A stretch of DNA of 64,000 nt from NCBI RefSeq assembly GCF_027943255.1, contig NC_072893.1, positions 25,256,001-25,320,000 of the forward strand, read 5' to 3'. Both the position numbers and the translations under genes were made by a program. Shown in pieces: positions 1-10,560 of this stretch; positions within the stretch are counted from its first letter, which is position 1; the number at the start of each line of letters is the position of its first letter. The notes under the pieces were generated by a model, which searched no databases, was not told the origin of the DNA, and saw only the letters and a list, made by a program, of their open reading frames with translations. This DNA is from Anastrepha obliqua. Taxonomy: Eukaryota; Arthropoda; Insecta; Diptera; Tephritidae.

Positions 1-165
1 ACGACAGATATTTTTTATGAGGAGCTTTTTTATGGTAGAAATACACTCGTAGATTTGCCATTGCTTGCCGAGGGGCGACCGCTATTAAAAAAAAACTGTT
101 TCTTCTTTTTGGTCCGAGTTCCGAATAGTACTCACGCACCAACCTATTTGGCTACAGCGGTCACG
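1..165 (-). repeat. tRNA-derived SINE copy, cut by the window edge
   Basis: The stretch matches the other copies of this family at 20073-20350 and 32825-33120: the block around GTAGAAATACACTCG, the block GCCGAGGGGCGACCGCTATT, then a degenerate tRNA-like head (TCCGAGTTCCGAATAG and CACGCACCAACCTATTTGGC). Read on the minus strand, the head with RNA polymerase III A and B boxes comes first, so the element points leftwards and its 3' end lies outside the window. A GGTCGC-type short repeat follows at 163-180. Confidence 0.75.
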
Positions 166-385
166 GTCGCGGTCGCGGTTAAACTTGTATAAATAGTCTT
201 TGAAGCATCCATATCCACTCAAAAACTGGGTCGGGTAGAAGTCCACTTCTCCATATGGCCTCGTTAATCAAAGTTTTAGGTTGGGAAGTCATTTGAGCGT
301 CCAACGCCCTTTTACAGAGTTATCCCACCTTTTTTGACACTCATCGAGATACAATTTTCTCGTAACGCCACACGAGTAGACGAGC

Positions 386-740
386 TTATGGGCCTCTATG
401 GGCAGCTTCCATCGCTAATATGTTTAGCGGGTGCATGCCAGATCGCACTAAGGCTGCAACGTCGGGCAGCGTTTTAAATGCGCTACATACGCGTAGTGCG
501 CATAACCGATGGGTAGTCTGTGCGAGACATCGGAAGTATAATACATTATGCGTTTTATTCGCCCAAATTGGTGCTCCATACCAAATATGACTTTTAGTGA
601 CATTAGCCAAAAGTTGACGGTGATTTTTGTTTGGTCCTCGTAGGGTTGGATGCTTTTTCGCTGACATACTCGAAGTGTGCTTTGAAAGACAATCTTTTAG
701 CTGGCATTATTCCTAAGTATTTGATGGCGTATCAGCAGTG
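386..740 (-). pseudogene. R1-like LINE reverse transcriptase fragment
   Basis: On the minus strand the translation first gives KYLGI..RLSFKAHFEYVSEKAS (about 740-640) and then, after a frame change, IWYGAPIWA...LCALRVCSAFKTL and MHPLNILAMEA. This is the region just after the RT domain in R1-clade non-LTR retrotransposons (YLGV, LSF..H, then YGAPIWA and the LALRV..A..TV block). There is no intact frame and the catalytic RT core is absent, so it is a dead fragment. The clade call comes from motif recall only. Confidence 0.65.
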
Positions 741-1330
741 CTACGAGAACTGGAAAAAGCTCCAGCAAAAGGGTATTAAATCTGGATTAACCCATGTTGG
801 TCAGGTTGAACTTTGGCCGCCGCTTGTATCGAGTTTTGGCTTTCAGCTTCCCCTTATCAAGCTTGATCCTTTACCTGTTCTTGCTATCCGAAGCAGCACC
901 ATTGGTCCCAGCCGGAGAACGCAGAAGAGCCTCTTCCTTAGCCGGATTAGGAGATGGGCAAGGAGAGGAAATAATGGGATGGCAGGGGTTTAAGAACAAC
1001 AATTAGGAATCTTCGTCGGTACGGTGATCTTCGCATGGTGATTGGATGGCCACCAAATACGCCGTAAAGCAGATGGATGGCTAGCCAATCCCCATATGGA
1101 GCTTCCCTCTTAGTTCATGTTGGGTTGGTCCCCATGATATGATCACTTAAGCCTCATCCCCGCGGCAAGAAGACCAACATGATGAGGTCTCACACATATA
1201 AAAAACATTGATTTTATTACTCATGGGCTGGTTGATATGAAGATTTATTATATTTCGAATACGTTTTGCAAGGCTATAAAAATACATACTTGCCAACATT
1301 TAGTAAAAATAATACTACTACGGTTTTACT
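741..1330. other. Unassigned intergenic stretch
   Basis: No coding pattern could be supported. Open frames at 631-993 and 794-1006 resemble no family I know and overlap the dead LINE. The part at 1110-1195 looks like low-copy repeat sequence but has no recognisable end. Confidence 0.3.
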
Positions 1331-1916
1331 CTAAGCATTTGTAATATTTTCAAAAAGTGTTATGAAATCGGCTATGCCATCCGCGTAATAATCAGGTTGC
1401 TGCTCAATGTCGGCTGCCAACATTTCCTCTTTCGGAGTGCTACCGGACAAAACCAGCAACGCTTGAAAGCCAACTGCGAGAGCGAAGCGTATATCGTGCG
1501 TCATAGAATCGCCAATAAACAGGCAACGTTTTGGATCTTTCAATTTGTAAATTTCCTTCACTATGTCACCCAACAATGCCGCCGGTTTGCTGACAATTAT
1601 AGCCTCCTTGTGCGTAAACCTCTGTATTGTTTCGAGCGTATCACAGAATCCTAAAAACAAAGCGAAAATTAATGAGCAAATTACAGGTGAAAAGGTATAG
1701 AAACAAACCTGGTATTGTTAAATCGGTTGTCATTGGCAACAGCCAGTCCGTGCCGGCTGCAATTAAAGCGCAATCTTTATCTTTTAGATAACGTGTAGCC
1801 GCACAGACTTGCACATAATTTAAATTTATATTAATATCGTAAAGAACAGCACCAACTTTTTGTTTCGGCTTTGTAATATCGGCAATCGTTTGAATTTGTA
1901 CGTTTGGGGGAGCCTC
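1331..1916 (-). CDS. HAD-family phosphatase (PNPP/PGP type), last two coding exons
   Basis: Two exons read on the minus strand: 1709-1916 (acceptor TTGTAG before it, donor GTTTGT after it) and 1331-1650 (acceptor TTTTTAG, stop TAG at 1331-1333), with an intron at 1651-1708. Spliced, the frame is continuous through LTIPGFCDTLETIQ. The first exon reads VGAVLYDINI..LNYVQVCAATRYL..IAAGTDWLLP, the cap-domain region of the 4-nitrophenylphosphatase / phosphoglycolate phosphatase (chronophin) group. The second carries HAD motif III (SKPAALL, lysine) and motif IV (FIGDSMTHDI, acidic pair that binds magnesium). These cytosolic enzymes hydrolyse small phosphate esters. The N-terminal DxDGT nucleophile exon was not found up to 2360, so either it is far upstream or this copy is broken. 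Drosophila relatives are the CG32487/CG32488-type genes (from memory). Confidence 0.85.
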
Positions 1917-2165
1917 CTACAACAGTAGCAAGCAGAATAATTAATGTAAATATGTGTCCATAATTATGAAAGTGGTCTAATAATACGTTCACATATGCAT
2001 TAATCACCTATAAATCCACTAAATTAATCTCCCCTTTCATATATGGCAATTTACCTGCAAAATTGACAATCAGCTTTTAATACTGCTTTGACAGGTTTTT
2101 CTTCATAGAAATTATTTTGGTGGAATATTTCGGTGTTTTTGGTTTCTTTATTTCTTATAAACGAT

Positions 2166-2297
2166 ATGAAGAAAATGCAAGGAGAAACAATAGCTAATTT
2201 AATTGCACAATTGGCTGCTTATAATAAACAATTGGAAGAAATCCGACGTTTACTGATATTCGATAATGAATTCGATATTACATTTTATAATAAGTAA
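2166..2297 (+). CDS. Candidate small ORF, 43 residues
   Basis: An ATG at 2166 opens 43 codons ending in TAA at 2295-2297, followed by a second in-frame TAA. The product begins MKKMQGETIANLIAQL and is predicted to be one amphipathic helix (LIAQLAAYNKQLEEIRRLL) with an acidic/aromatic end. It stands divergently from the minus-strand phosphatase and just before the rosa element. I recognise no family. It could be a genuine small protein, the end of a longer spliced gene, or chance. Too short for codon statistics by eye. Confidence 0.3.
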   Translation: MKKMQGETIANLIAQLAAYNKQLEEIRRLLIFDNEFDITFYNK

Positions 2298-2360
2298 TAA
2301 GAGGACAAAACGTTTTGGATACACGCTTTTCTCTGTAAAATGAATCCCTAATTAATAATA

Positions 2361-3671
2361 CAGGGTGGCGCCCGAATCGTGCTACAAAAACAAAACGTAA
2401 TAACTTTTTTTCTAATCAATGTATTTAACTTTTTGTTTTTTTATTGTATAGATGATTCAATTTTATTTTATGTAACTAATTAGTTTTGAAAATAATAGAA
2501 CGTAAATGACCTCCATGCTCATTCACGCATATGCGACAACTGATGAGAAAATTGTTCATTGCGCACTGAAGGGTTGAAGTCGGGATCGCCTCAATTATTG
2601 TTGTGATGGACTGCTTCAATTCAGTCAAATTACTTGGTTTTGCTTTATACACCTCTTGTTTGAGATAACCCCATAAAACAAAATCTGGTGCAGTGAGGTC
2701 AGGTGACCTTGGGAGGGAGCCAGCGGAAAGTGGAATTTCTGGATATCAATTTATTTCTAAATTTTCGTTGAAGCTCCTCCATAACCGGTCTGGCTATATG
2801 TGCAGTTGCTCCATCTTGCTGGAACCAAATGCTGTTAAAAGGGATACGTCTTCGCCGCAGTTCTGGATAAAGAAACTCCTTCAACATGTTTAAATAACGG
2901 TCCCCATTTACAGTCGCTGTTACACCGTTTTCTTCGAAGAAGTATGGCCCGACAATGCACCTTGATGAAACTGCGCACCACACTGTGACTCGTTCTGGGT
3001 GCAGTTCCATCTCATGGAGTATTTGCGGATTTGATTGACTCCATATACGGCAATTTTGCTTGTTTACATTGCCGTTTAGATCAAAATGGGCCTCATCAGA
3101 CATAAACAAGCAATTTATGAAGTTGTTGTCTTCTTCGGCCATTTCAATAATTTTTTGGCAAAATTCCAGGCGAATAGGCAAATCCAGAGGGTTTAATTTG
3201 CTTGTGATTTGAACTTTGTACGGAAACAAGTTTAAGTCATCATGAACTATCCGCTGCAATGACCGTCTGCTAACTCCAATTTGCGCCGACAAGTTACGAG
3301 TCGAAACTCTTGGATTTGCCTGAATTAACGATGCTACAGCCGCGATTGTGGCTTCGACCCGAACATGGGGATCTCGATGGTACGGTCTGCGTGCGATGCT
3401 TCCAGATTCAGCAAACATGTTCACCAGCCTCATAATGGTCCATCTGCTCGGGGGAGTGCCGCCAAACTCCCGCCTAAATTCCCTTTGGACGGAAATGATG
3501 GACTGCAAAGCATGGTACCGCTGCACTATCCAAATCCTCTTTTCGGTATCCCAAGCCTCCATTTTTTGTAAATCTAAATACTAATCTGCAAAATAAAAAA
3601 AAAGCCGATTACTCACACAGAAAAAAAGTTATTACGTTTTGTTTTTGTAGCACGATTCGTGCGCCACCCTG
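2361..3671 (-). mobile_element. Near-complete rosa-like (DD41D) mariner-superfamily transposon
   Basis: The 1311-bp element is bounded by terminal inverted repeats of about 55 bp that start CAGGGTGGCGC and share GAATCGTGCTACAAAAAC, and is flanked by TA on both sides (2359-2360 and 3672-3673), the usual target duplication for this superfamily. Its minus strand encodes one transposase. Spacing of the last two catalytic Asp is 41 residues after repairing one frameshift, which is the signature of the rosa clade, first described from Ceratitis. Confidence 0.9.
2476..3562 (-). pseudogene. DD41D transposase with one frameshift before the third Asp
   Basis: From the ATG at 3562 a frame of 287 codons runs through a helix-turn-helix region (residues about 10-105, VSTRNLSAQIGVSRRSLQRI), first catalytic Asp in FMSDEAHFD (residue 156) and second in WFQQDGATAHIA (residue 250). 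The frame stops at 2699 because the conserved W-PPRSPDL motif is disrupted around 2700-2718. In the next frame the protein continues SPDLTAPDFVLWGYLKQEV and ends IIFKTN at a TAG at 2476-2478. The third Asp is the one in TAPDF. Everything else is intact, so this copy died recently or the indel is an assembly error. Confidence 0.88.
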
Positions 3672-3919
3672 TATTTAACAAACATTTTATTAGAATTATG
3701 TTTAAAGACCTGTTTTTTTTGCCGGTTCATTTAGTTTTTATTTTTGATGTTTCTCCTTACATTCGTAACAATACTTATCGATAACACAGAAAACATAGGG
3801 TTGTATGTCAAAAAGTATCGTTATTATCTAGATTATTTTATAATGTCAGATTTTTGGAGAAAAATTTTGTATGGGAAATCTCGCTTTTTAATTACGGATT
3901 GGGAGTTAAGCGCGAAAAA

Positions 3920-4050
3920 GTATTGTCCATCGCTGGCTACTACTTTTTCTCATCTTTCTGGTAGATCTCGTATACCATCGCGGTGAAACTGTTCATCTAT
4001 TGAGGCTATCCACGGATCAGGCCACATTTTGATGTCTTCATATGAATGGA
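3920..4050 (-). pseudogene. Mariner transposase C-terminal scrap
   Basis: Minus-strand translation gives DPWIASIDEQFHRDG then IRDLPERWEKVVASDGQYF, the extreme C-terminus of many mariner transposases (the LPERWEKVVASDGQYF block). No terminal repeat or catalytic motif was found with it. A related scrap lies at 62885-63008 on the plus strand. Confidence 0.7.
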
Positions 4051-4149
4051 ACTGCTGGCAAAGCAGATGAACTTGACAGAATTGGTACAACTCTTGATAT
4101 CCAATTGGAAAACCTATGCCCATAGCCACTTGTAAATTGCTACTCGTAA

Positions 4150-4575
4150 TAGATAGGGAAACCATCCATGGTAAATACAATTTGGCAAAACCTCAGCAAA
4201 TGCGAACTAAGCAAACGGGCATGGCCGAAATGGAACAGCGGTCGCTTAAAAAACCTGTCGAGATTTCATGGAAAAGTTACAAGAAACCTGAGAGATGTAT
4301 TAACTTGTCACTGTTTAATAGGAAACCACGCTAGAAAGTTGGCGATTTTTGTGGCAGCTGTCTTAACACGGAAGAAGTGGAAACAATCAGACACCTCCTA
4401 TGGGAGTGCTAAGGCTTAGTCAGCAGACCAGCAGACTTCGCGCACTTGGTAGTGCATTCTTAACAGATGTAGCGGATACGAGTATGGCGCATCTAAAACT
4501 AACGAAGCTTTGCTCGTTTACAAAAGCTAGAGAATGGTTTAAAAAGGAACCCATAGTGTAAGGATAAGTTCCAGT
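4150..4575 (+). pseudogene. LINE C-terminal fragment (LOA/I-like)
   Basis: Plus-strand frames read WQNLSKCELSKRAWPKWNSG, then LTCHCLIGNHARKLAIF, then ETIRHLLW and LGSAFLTDVADTSMAHL. This is the cysteine-rich region after the RNase H domain in LOA/I/jockey-type LINEs (LTGHC.IG.HA, ET..HLL..C). Frames change repeatedly, so it is dead. Confidence 0.65.
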
Positions 4576-4834
4576 GGCATCACAATCGATCTACGGCAGA
4601 TCTAAATGTGTCATAACCTACCTACTAAGTCTATTTCATCCTTACAGATATACCTTCAGATTTTTTTTTAACGTTTGCCTCATGGAATAACGCAATAACT
4701 ATCTGTGTACTCCAAGTGGCATATGGCTAGCTGAAACCTATATTTCTCTACTTAACATTTTCATTACAGAGGAGGCACTCTCTGCCCTTCAGTGGATGAG
4801 ATAGGGGTATGTATTCGGACTATATAACTTAACA

Positions 4835-5725
4835 CATGGGCTGAAAAGTCGCCGCCCTAACACATATTAGATGGCGCTAGTTTTATTGCATTCACCTCTT
4901 TTTCAATTAGTATTAACCTCGAACAGACAGCTGTTCAAATTCCATAATATTCTATTCATTACTTCGTGAGTTATTGTGCTAAGAGTGAGGCCACTTTTGT
5001 TATTTTCAAAACAATGGATCAAAAGGAATTTCGTGTTTTAATTTACACTGCTTTTGGATGGGAAAAAATACCATTCAAGCGAAACAATGGCTTGAAAAAT
5101 GTTATGGGGACTCCGCTCCATCAGAAACAACAATAAAACGATGGTTTGCTGCCTTCAAACGTGGCCGGAGAGACGCCGATGATGCACAACGCAGTGGACG
5201 TCCAATTAAGGCAATGAGGCGGTAAAACCAGAAAACCTCAAAGAAAAATCCACAAAATCGTTTTGATTGATCGAAAAGTGAGGATGCGTTAGTCAGCTGG
5301 CATCGTAAAGGCCTCAAAAGAATGAGTTAGCTTTATATTGTTCGAGCATTTGACTAAGAGAAAGTTCTGTTCGAAGCGGGTGCCGCGTTTGCTCACTGTT
5401 TTGTTTCATCCCGACAACGCACCATGTCACACACAAGTCAATCGGAACAATAGCAAAAACACATGAATTGAACTTCGAATTGCTCCCACATCCACTCTAT
5501 TTGACATATTTGGCTCCCAGCGACTGCTAACTGTTGGCAGACCTAAAAAAAATTCTCGTCGCTCGAATGAAGAGACTATCACTAAAACTGAGGCCTATTT
5601 TGAGACAAAAGATAAAACATTCTTCTAAAGTGATATAGAAATGTTAGAGCGGCACTGGAATGATTGCGTTGTTCTTCATTGATAAATAAAGCTAATTGTG
5701 AACAAAAAGAACGTGTACTCGCATT
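4835..5725 (+). mobile_element. Decayed irritans-like mariner, internally deleted
   Basis: The left end shows the mariner terminal motif ACATGGGCTGAAAAGTC at about 4833-4852 and the ATGGCGCTAGTTTTATTGC block. An ATG at 5014 begins MDQKEFRVLI, followed by an out-of-frame remnant of the N-terminal DNA-binding region (SETTIKRWFAAFKRG and QRSGRP). The sequence then jumps to the catalytic block around the second Asp (FHPDNAPCH at 5405) and the C-terminal RLSLKL / WNDCV region. The middle, including the first Asp, is missing and there are several stops. The right inverted repeat is not clear. Confidence 0.75.
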
Positions 5726-6234
5726 CGACTAACAAGAAAATAAAAAAGTGAACACTGCCAATGAAATAAAAACCGTACGACTTCCCAGTAATGCAAATAA
5801 GCAAAACTACTATAATACAACACCTTACACTTTATTTGAACAGCTTGCAATTAGATTTGTCCATTTCGAAGGTTGCGATATAATCTTCTGTCATGCACTG
5901 TGTATTGCGCAAGGCACGAATGCCCCTTGCGTGTTTAAGAATTTGTATATTTCAGGTGTTTGGCCGTAGCGGAAATTTCTAATATCATTTTTTTTTTCTT
6001 AAAAGTTGCGGCAATAACTGAATGAAATACTGAAAAGAGTTAGGTGGGGAAACGGACTAAATGCAAGAAATCTACCTCTCTCAGTCTGGTGCGTACCGTA
6101 CCGAAAACTTTAAATGCGTTTTTTTGAATCTTCATTTTTCAAGTTGGAAAAACAAATTGGCCGATTGACTTGAAATTGTAACCGAGTGTTCCCAATTATA
6201 TTCTGCATGGAAGTATGGATGAATTTTTTCGACA
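5726..6234. other. No supported feature
   Basis: AT-rich sequence with an isolated 73-codon frame at 5748-5969 that matches nothing I know. No splice sites, repeats or RNA gene could be supported. Confidence 0.3.
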
Positions 6235-6860
6235 CATGCAATGTTTTTTATACATTTTTTTACACAATTTTTTTTATAAATTTTTTTTTTTAATTTTTTT
6301 TTTTTAATTTTAACAAGTTTAATTTGTAAAAAAGTTGTAATAAAAACAATTTTTGTAAAAAACAAAATAATAATAATAAAAATTGTGTAAAAAAAAAATA
6401 CATAATAGTATTCACAATTATATTTTACATGGAAATATGGATGAATTTTATCGACGTAGACAATTTTTTTTATAAAAACTTTTTTTATACAATTTTTTTT
6501 TATTGAAAATTTTTTTCAGAAAATTTTTTTTTTAGAAAAATTGTTTTTGTTAAGAGTTTTTTAGAAAAATTTTTTAATAACATTTTTTTTTTCAAATTTT
6601 TTTATACAATTTTTTTTATAAAAAAGTTTTTTAGAAAAATTTGTTTTAGAAAACTTTTTTTTTGTTAAGAGTTTTTTACAAAAATTTTTTAATAAAATTT
6701 TTTTTATACAATTTTTTTTATAAAAATTTTGTTTAGAAACATTTTCTTTAGAAAACTTGTTTTTGTTAAAAGTTTTTCACAAACATTTTTGTATTAAAAT
6801 TTGTTTATAAAACATTTTTCATACAATTTTTTTTCAAAATTGTTTTTATAAAATCTGTTC
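6235..6860. repeat. Low-complexity T-rich degenerate tandem array
   Basis: Runs of T alternate with ATAAAAA, TAGAAAA and GTTAAGAGTTTTT in a roughly periodic way, for example the unit TTTTTTTAGAAAAATTTTTT recurring with variations. It looks like an old AT-rich microsatellite/minisatellite. Open frames inside it are artefacts of composition. Confidence 0.7.
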
Positions 6861-7900
6861 GTGGTGCCTTCTCCAAAGCCTTTAGTGCAACGTAACTGTC
6901 ACTAGGTTGCTGTCACCAATAATTTTTAGAAAAATTGTTTTCTAAATGTGCGCTGCGCCTTTGAATGCCCGCTGGATTTCTTGAGAAGTTTTGCCGTTTT
7001 ATTTTGAGCTGTATCTGGTGAGCATACATACACACAGCATATACATATGCGCAAATGTATATAAATTCACAAATTTACATTTGCATATGCCATCTTCCTG
7101 TGCGCCTGGTAATGAAGCGTTTTCTATAGAGGATTTTGATTCAGTTGAAGGGATTCAACAAAGTTTTACAGACACCAGACAGACAGACATAACATATGTA
7201 TAATTTTGGATGATTTGGAAAATTCAAATACATAGGTCATATTAAAAAGCTTCCTAACATTCTTTGCTTCTAATCACCAACAAATTCTTATCGACTGCTG
7301 CTAAATTTACATAATTCAGCCCCTTACTGTTAACTTTTGGTGAAAAATGTGGCTGTGGTGTACCACGCGCGCAAAACGAGTACCCCTGAAAATTGCATAC
7401 GTTCCTGTCATTGAGACTTCTCTATACATTAACGTTCTCTGCACGCATTTGAACGATATGAAACAGAGATAGAGATAGAGATTTTTTTAAGGTTATATGT
7501 AGTTGCTGGAAACCTAAGCTACAGATCTGTGGAATATTTTCATTCAAAGCTGTCAAAATGTGCAACACCTTCACGTGAAAAAATGATCAAAAATCAACGA
7601 GAACTTTGAGCTACTACACACTTGCACTTTGTTGTACTAAAATTGAATGGGCTGCAAAACAGCGTACCCAATTTTTTTTTTTTTTAATTTTGATAAAAAA
7701 ATTTTGAAGTTTTGATAAAATTCATCGAATTTTCATAAATCTGCCACAAAATTTGAAACTTGCGTTTTTATGGTATTTGTTTTGGAGTAAGTTATATCTT
7801 TGTAACAAATTATTTAAATTGAAAATGAAAAATAAATACAGAGTTACTGGAAAGATTGATAGATTTACAAGGTTTGGCCAATAACAATGGTGAAAAATAA
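6861..7900. other. Unassigned AT-rich stretch
   Basis: No gene could be supported. There is a short (AGAGAT)-like run near 7465 and T-rich tracts near 7672 and 9241, but no terminal repeats, RNA gene or coding pattern. Confidence 0.3.
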
Positions 7901-7902
7901 AA

Positions 7903-7992
7903 TGGTGAGGCTACGTCAGACCATCAGCTAATTCTGTCAGATTTGCTGAGAGCAGGATAACGGTCTGTTATTGGCCTCACCTTCTCAATTCT
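7903..7992. repeat. Interspersed repeat family sharing GACCGTTA..AGCTCTCAGC (copy 1)
   Basis: This 90-bp piece reads GGTGAGGCTACGTCAGACC, then GATTTGCTGAGAGCAGGATAACGGTCTG and GGCCTCACCTTCT, so it is itself an imperfect inverted repeat. Related sequences occur at 24880-25010 and 48585-48765 (ACCGTTAACCAGCTCTCAGC). It is probably a small palindromic MITE or the end of a larger element. Confidence 0.45.
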
Positions 7993-8102
7993 TTTCACGA
8001 TGCAGTTAATAGGTGGTCGCTGTGAGCGCATGCATTTTCGCATGACATACCAGCAGTAGGTACTGGGCTCAGTCCCTTGCCGAACATATCGTTAAAAACT
8101 AT

Positions 8103-8985
8103 CAGGTCAGTCCATAAGTTCGTGCGTATTTTACCCATAATTTCACTTTTGTACGATTTTTGCATACAAAAAATTATTCGGGGAATATAACGGAACTATG
8201 TATTTATATTTTCTTTGAAATATTGTGCATTCAACAAGTGATTTTAATCGCGGATAGAAGCGCGTGTTGTTAAAAAATAAAACGGAATCTTCGAACGCGT
8301 ATAAGAGGCATATTTTGTATTTTTTTTATAAAAGTGGTAAAAATGCAACAACTGCTGCTGCAGAAATAAACACTGTTCACGGAGAGGATACCGTGAGTGT
8401 AAGGACTGCGCAAAAGTGGTTTTCGAAATTCCGATGTGGTAACTGCGACGTGGAGGATGCCCCGAGCGCTGGTCGTCCTGATGTCTTTAACTCCGACGCC
8501 TTGCTCGAATTCGTGGAAGCTGAGCCAAATTTGACAGTCGATATGATAGCTCAGAGGTTAAATTCATCGCATGGAACAGTTCACAGGCACCTGGTTCAGT
8601 TCGGAAAGGTTTCAAAGCTAGGAAAATGGGTCCGCATAAACTTTCCGTCGCCAACCTTCAGCAGAGAGTGAATGTGTGTTCTCAGCTGCTGCAACGGCTT
8701 GAGAATGAAAGTTTTTTGAAGCGTATCGTTACTGGTGATGAAAAATGGGTCCTTTACAATAATCCTGCTCGCAAACGCCAATGGTTAGATAGAAAGATGA
8801 AACACCAGAACCGACCCCTAGAGACGGCCTTCACCTCAAGAAGGTTCTCCTGTCTATTTGGTGGGGTGGGATATGGCCGGTATTGTTTATTACGAACTTC
8901 TGGAACCAAACCAGACGATAACTGCTGATTATTATTCCCATCAGCTTTCAAACCTGAATGAGACACTTAGAAAAAATCGTAGGGG
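8103..8985 (+). pseudogene. Mariner (mellifera/cecropia-like) transposon, 3' half lost
   Basis: Left end CAGGTCAGTCCATAAGTTCG at 8103 looks like a mariner inverted repeat. The frame at 8264-8671 contains the N-terminal helix-turn-helix (FYKSGKNATTAAAEINTVHG, RTAQKWFSKFRCG and DAPSAGRPD). A frameshift near 8625 leads to QLLQRLENESFLKRIVTGDE, where the D of GDEKW is the first catalytic Asp, then QWLDRKM and, after another frameshift, GIVYYELLEPNQTITADYY. It breaks off near 8985 at a LINE fragment, before the second Asp. Confidence 0.8.
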
Positions 8986-9165
8986 CCTTCACAGAACATT
9001 GTCTCATAGGAAATCATGCAAGGAGATTAGGCGTTTACAAGCATGATTTCTGTCGTAGCTGCAGAAATAAGGAGAAATTGGAAACAATTCAACACCTTTT
9101 TTGCCCACATTCCCAGCTCTAGCCAGAAGCAGTAATCGATATTTAAGATCCTTCTTCTTAACGAA
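8986..9165 (+). pseudogene. LINE C-terminal fragment (LOA/I-like)
   Basis: Directly abutting the truncated mariner, a frame reads EHCLIGNHARRLGVYKHDFC, then CRNKEKLETIQHLF. This is the zinc-knuckle-like C-terminal region seen also at 4150-4575. The junction suggests that one element was inserted into, or fused by deletion with, the other. Confidence 0.65.
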
Positions 9166-9379
9166 TATATGTAAATAATCTATACACTTTGGGTATCAAT
9201 AACTTTTTACGCTTTGTCAGAAGTTCAGGATGGTTCAATATTTTTTTTTTTAAGGAGGTTGAAATCAAAATGTCAGAAACATCTCAAAGGTGCCGTCACA
9301 CCAATGGAATGTGGGGCGTGCTCCCACTAATACCATAACAATCCTCCACCTCGGCTAATTCTACCCTGGGACCACAAAA

Positions 9380-9705
9380 GTATAACTTCTGAGTACTGTC
9401 ACAGTTGCAAACAACCGGAGAAAAAGGAGACAATCTTCCATTTCCTCTGTGAATGCCCTGCCCTATGGAAGGACAGAATGTTAAGCCTGGGCCAACCGCT
9501 GATCGAGAATCTCGAACAACTATCTGGCTTAGACGTTAACAACCTAATAAGGTTCCTTAACCGCACCGACTGGATATAGTTATGCTGTAAATAACCGTTA
9601 AACAAGTTGGTAACGAGGATATGGCAACAAAATGGCGCGGAAGCGGTAGTTGGATTCTGGAAGAATCACCACTTTAAGCAACCAACGAACCAACCAGAGC
9701 CGCGT
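9380..9705 (+). pseudogene. LINE 3' end with AACC-type tail (LOA/I-like)
   Basis: A frame at 9388-9580 reads SEYCHSCKQPEKKETIFHFL, then CECPALWKDRMLSLGQPL, and ends LNRTDWI before a stop: the CxxC..ET..H.L..C C-terminal motif of LINEs with RNase H. Downstream (9625-9700) is a 3' UTR with ATGGCGCGGAAGCGGTAG and a degenerate (AACC)n tail at 9680-9705. It is 5'-truncated. Confidence 0.65.
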
Positions 9706-9899
9706 TTATGTCCGAAGACACAACAGGTACCTGCGTAGGTTTCTCTCCTGTAGGCGTATGAAGGCTATACACCGTCGATAGTCCCAATTACCCCCACTAT
9801 GTTTATAGGTTATTCCAAAGTAAAGGAGGCATCGGTTCGTCAGAGACTGTCCGCCTTCTCTGTTGCTGAAACGCTTTGCGTTCCCAATCAATATGGCGA

Positions 9900-10560
9900 A
9901 GTCGCGTCATAATTTTACCTGCAAACGTTTGCGCTGCATCCCACTTACCACTCGTATGAGGGTGCTGGAGGATGGTTGATGACCCAGGGCTTGCTCTAGT
10001 ATAGCTCGTTCCTCTCTAAAGCGGTCGCAATAAACATGACGTGTTCTGCGTTTTCGTCTGTACGCGGGCAGTTTGAACAGAAAGGGACATCCCTTAATAC
10101 CTTTTCAGGAATACCTGCCAGCTTAAAACGGTGCAGGTATTCCTGAAAACAGCCATGTCCGCTGAGCAACTGTAAAAGGTGATAGTCGATGTCTCCATGT
10201 TTTCTCATTAACCGCTCATCAATACGTGGTATGAGTTTGTAGGTCCAACGTCCGCTTTGTGACTCATCCCACCGCTGCTGCCACCGGCCTATTGTCAGCA
10301 ATCGCTCCGTTGCTTATTTCTCCTGGTGTGGGCCGCCTTCCCTGTCTCTTATAAAGCCGAAACATTTCCTCTGCCAAGAGGTTTAGGGGTATCTTTCTCG
10401 CTATTACGCAGATTGCATCATCAGGCACCGTCCTATACGCGCAAGCTACACGCAGCGCGCCTTGCCTGTATGTCTGGGTGACTTCCCGTGGATTAGACTT
10501 TTTGGTCCCCGCCCAGATAGGTGCTGCATACAGAATTATAGAGTCAGCAACCAATGACAG
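9900..10560 (-). pseudogene. R1-like LINE C-terminal fragment
   Basis: Two overlapping minus-strand frames join by a frameshift near 10280. The first (10554-10264) reads VADSIILYAAPIWAG..., GALRVACAYRTVPDDAICVI and KIPLNLLAEE. The second (10301-9996) reads IGRWQQRWDESQSGRWTYKL, IPRIDERLMRKHGDIDYHLL and LSGHGCFQEYLHRFKLAGIP, then CSNCPRTDENAEHVMF. These are the post-RT and CCHC-type C-terminal regions of R1-clade elements. Related scraps lie at 386-740, 23960-24870 and 38395-38731. Confidence 0.8.

Noticed and set aside
6132..6365. 77-codon lysine-rich frame on the minus strand (likewise 61431-61652)
   Set aside because: Product of low-complexity A/T runs.
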